Shown here: piece by piece, positions 6,551-6,726 of the stretch | Position numbering within the stretch: position 1 is the stretch's first letter | Layout of the letters: each line of letters starts with the position of its first letter | Source: Actinobacteria bacterium UBA3086 | Lineage (GTDB): Bacteria; Actinomycetota; Coriobacteriia; Anaerosomatales; UBA3086 | NCBI GenBank assembly: GCA_002367305.1 | Contig: DFBG01000081.1 | Span: 352-7,077 of the forward strand | Direction of reading: 5' to 3' | Length of the DNA stretch: 6,726 bases | Made by a program: the position numbers and the translations under genes | The notes under the pieces: generated by a model | The model's input: the letters and a program-made list of their open reading frames with translations, nothing else | The model's database searches: none | What the model was told of the DNA's origin: nothing

Positions 6551-6579
6551 CATGCACGGATACAAGAATCCCGTGCGTG
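6551..6579 (-). promoter_or_regulatory. Leader hairpin abutting the RBS of the membrane protein gene
   Basis: Plus-strand 6554-6561 (GCACGGAT) pairs with 6568-6576 (ATCCCGTGC), an 8-bp stem with one bulged base and a 6-base loop. Two more pairs (6551-6552 with 6578-6579) form across one mismatch. In the minus-strand transcript its 3' arm ends exactly where AGGAGG begins, leaving the RBS single-stranded. It could stabilise the mRNA 5' end, bind a regulator as RNA, or serve as an operator in DNA. There is no T-run, so it is not a typical terminator. Confidence 0.5.
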
Positions 6580-6580
6580 T

Positions 6581-6608
6581 TTGACCGAAATCCTCCGACC
6601 AGAATAGT
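6581..6608 (+). promoter_or_regulatory. Candidate rightward promoter
   Basis: TTGACC (6581-6586, 5 of 6) is followed by 16 bases and AATAGT (6603-6608, 4 of 6). It would read toward the right edge, where no gene start is visible in the remaining 110 bases. It overlaps the leftward candidate at 6601-6630, so at least one of the two may be chance. Confidence 0.22.
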
Positions 6609-6630
6609 GCAATCGCGTATTCCGCGTCGA
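6601..6630 (-). promoter_or_regulatory. Candidate promoter of the membrane protein operon
   Basis: On the minus strand, TCGACG (plus-strand 6625-6630, 4 of 6) is followed by 18 bases and TATTCT (plus-strand 6601-6606, 4 of 6). A start near 6594 would give a leader of about 54 bases that contains the hairpin at 6551-6579. An alternative is an extended -10 (TGA then TACTAT, plus-strand 6642-6650) without a good -35. Weak evidence. Confidence 0.25.
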
Positions 6631-6726
6631 AGACACGCGTCATAGTATCAATCGGCATATCTGTCGGACGGCTGGAATGGTTTGTAAATTCTACCTACGT
6701 CTCTGTCGCTAGACTTCATCGGCGTC

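Noticed and set aside
6614..6640. Three CGCGT copies upstream of the membrane protein operon
   Set aside because: The 5-bp units are unevenly spaced (9 and 13 bases) in GC-rich DNA, so they are likely to be chance.
6344..6658. 104-residue minus-strand frame reaching upstream of the membrane protein gene
   Set aside because: It overlaps the membrane protein gene in another frame. It lacks an RBS at its start, and its C-terminal half is a frame-shadow rich in Arg and Cys.

Overview
This window is from a high-GC bacterial chromosome (roughly 60-65% G+C by eye). It has tightly packed genes, mostly clear Shine-Dalgarno sequences and some TTG starts. Taxonomy cannot be fixed from these genes. A high-GC actinobacterial lineage is a reasonable guess, but the domain order of LigD (phosphoesterase, ligase, polymerase) is the one known from Pseudomonas rather than from mycobacteria, so other phyla remain possible.

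Layout, left to right. (1) Positions 1-181 are a non-coding leader. It holds a good sigma70-type promoter pointing left out of the window and the start region of a 12-helix major facilitator (MFS) drug/metabolite exporter (182-1393, +), which probably begins at TTG. (2) A convergent EamA/DMT-family transporter lies on the minus strand (1451-2293), with a well-formed RBS and an extended -10 promoter. (3) Divergent from it is a two-gene operon for bacterial non-homologous end joining: ku (2458-3258) and ligD (3306-5840). (4) Converging on ligD from the right is a small minus-strand operon of unknown function. It encodes a 146-residue membrane protein with a probable signal sequence (6100-6540), followed after one base by a 76-residue soluble protein starting at TTG (5868-6098). 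(5) Positions 6541-6726 are non-coding and contain a hairpin abutting the RBS of the membrane protein gene, plus weak promoter candidates.

How the genes work together: Ku binds the ends of a double-strand break and recruits LigD. LigD trims 3' ends (phosphoesterase), fills in with its primase-like polymerase and seals with its ATP-dependent ligase. All catalytic residues I could check in the three LigD domains are present, so the pathway looks functional. The two transporters are separate single-gene units with no evident link to repair.

I see no RNA genes, CRISPR array, insertion sequence, integrase or attachment site. I do not see an undescribed multi-gene system. The least explained parts are the small membrane-protein operon with its leader hairpin, and a perfect 10-bp tandem repeat that includes the ligD stop codon.
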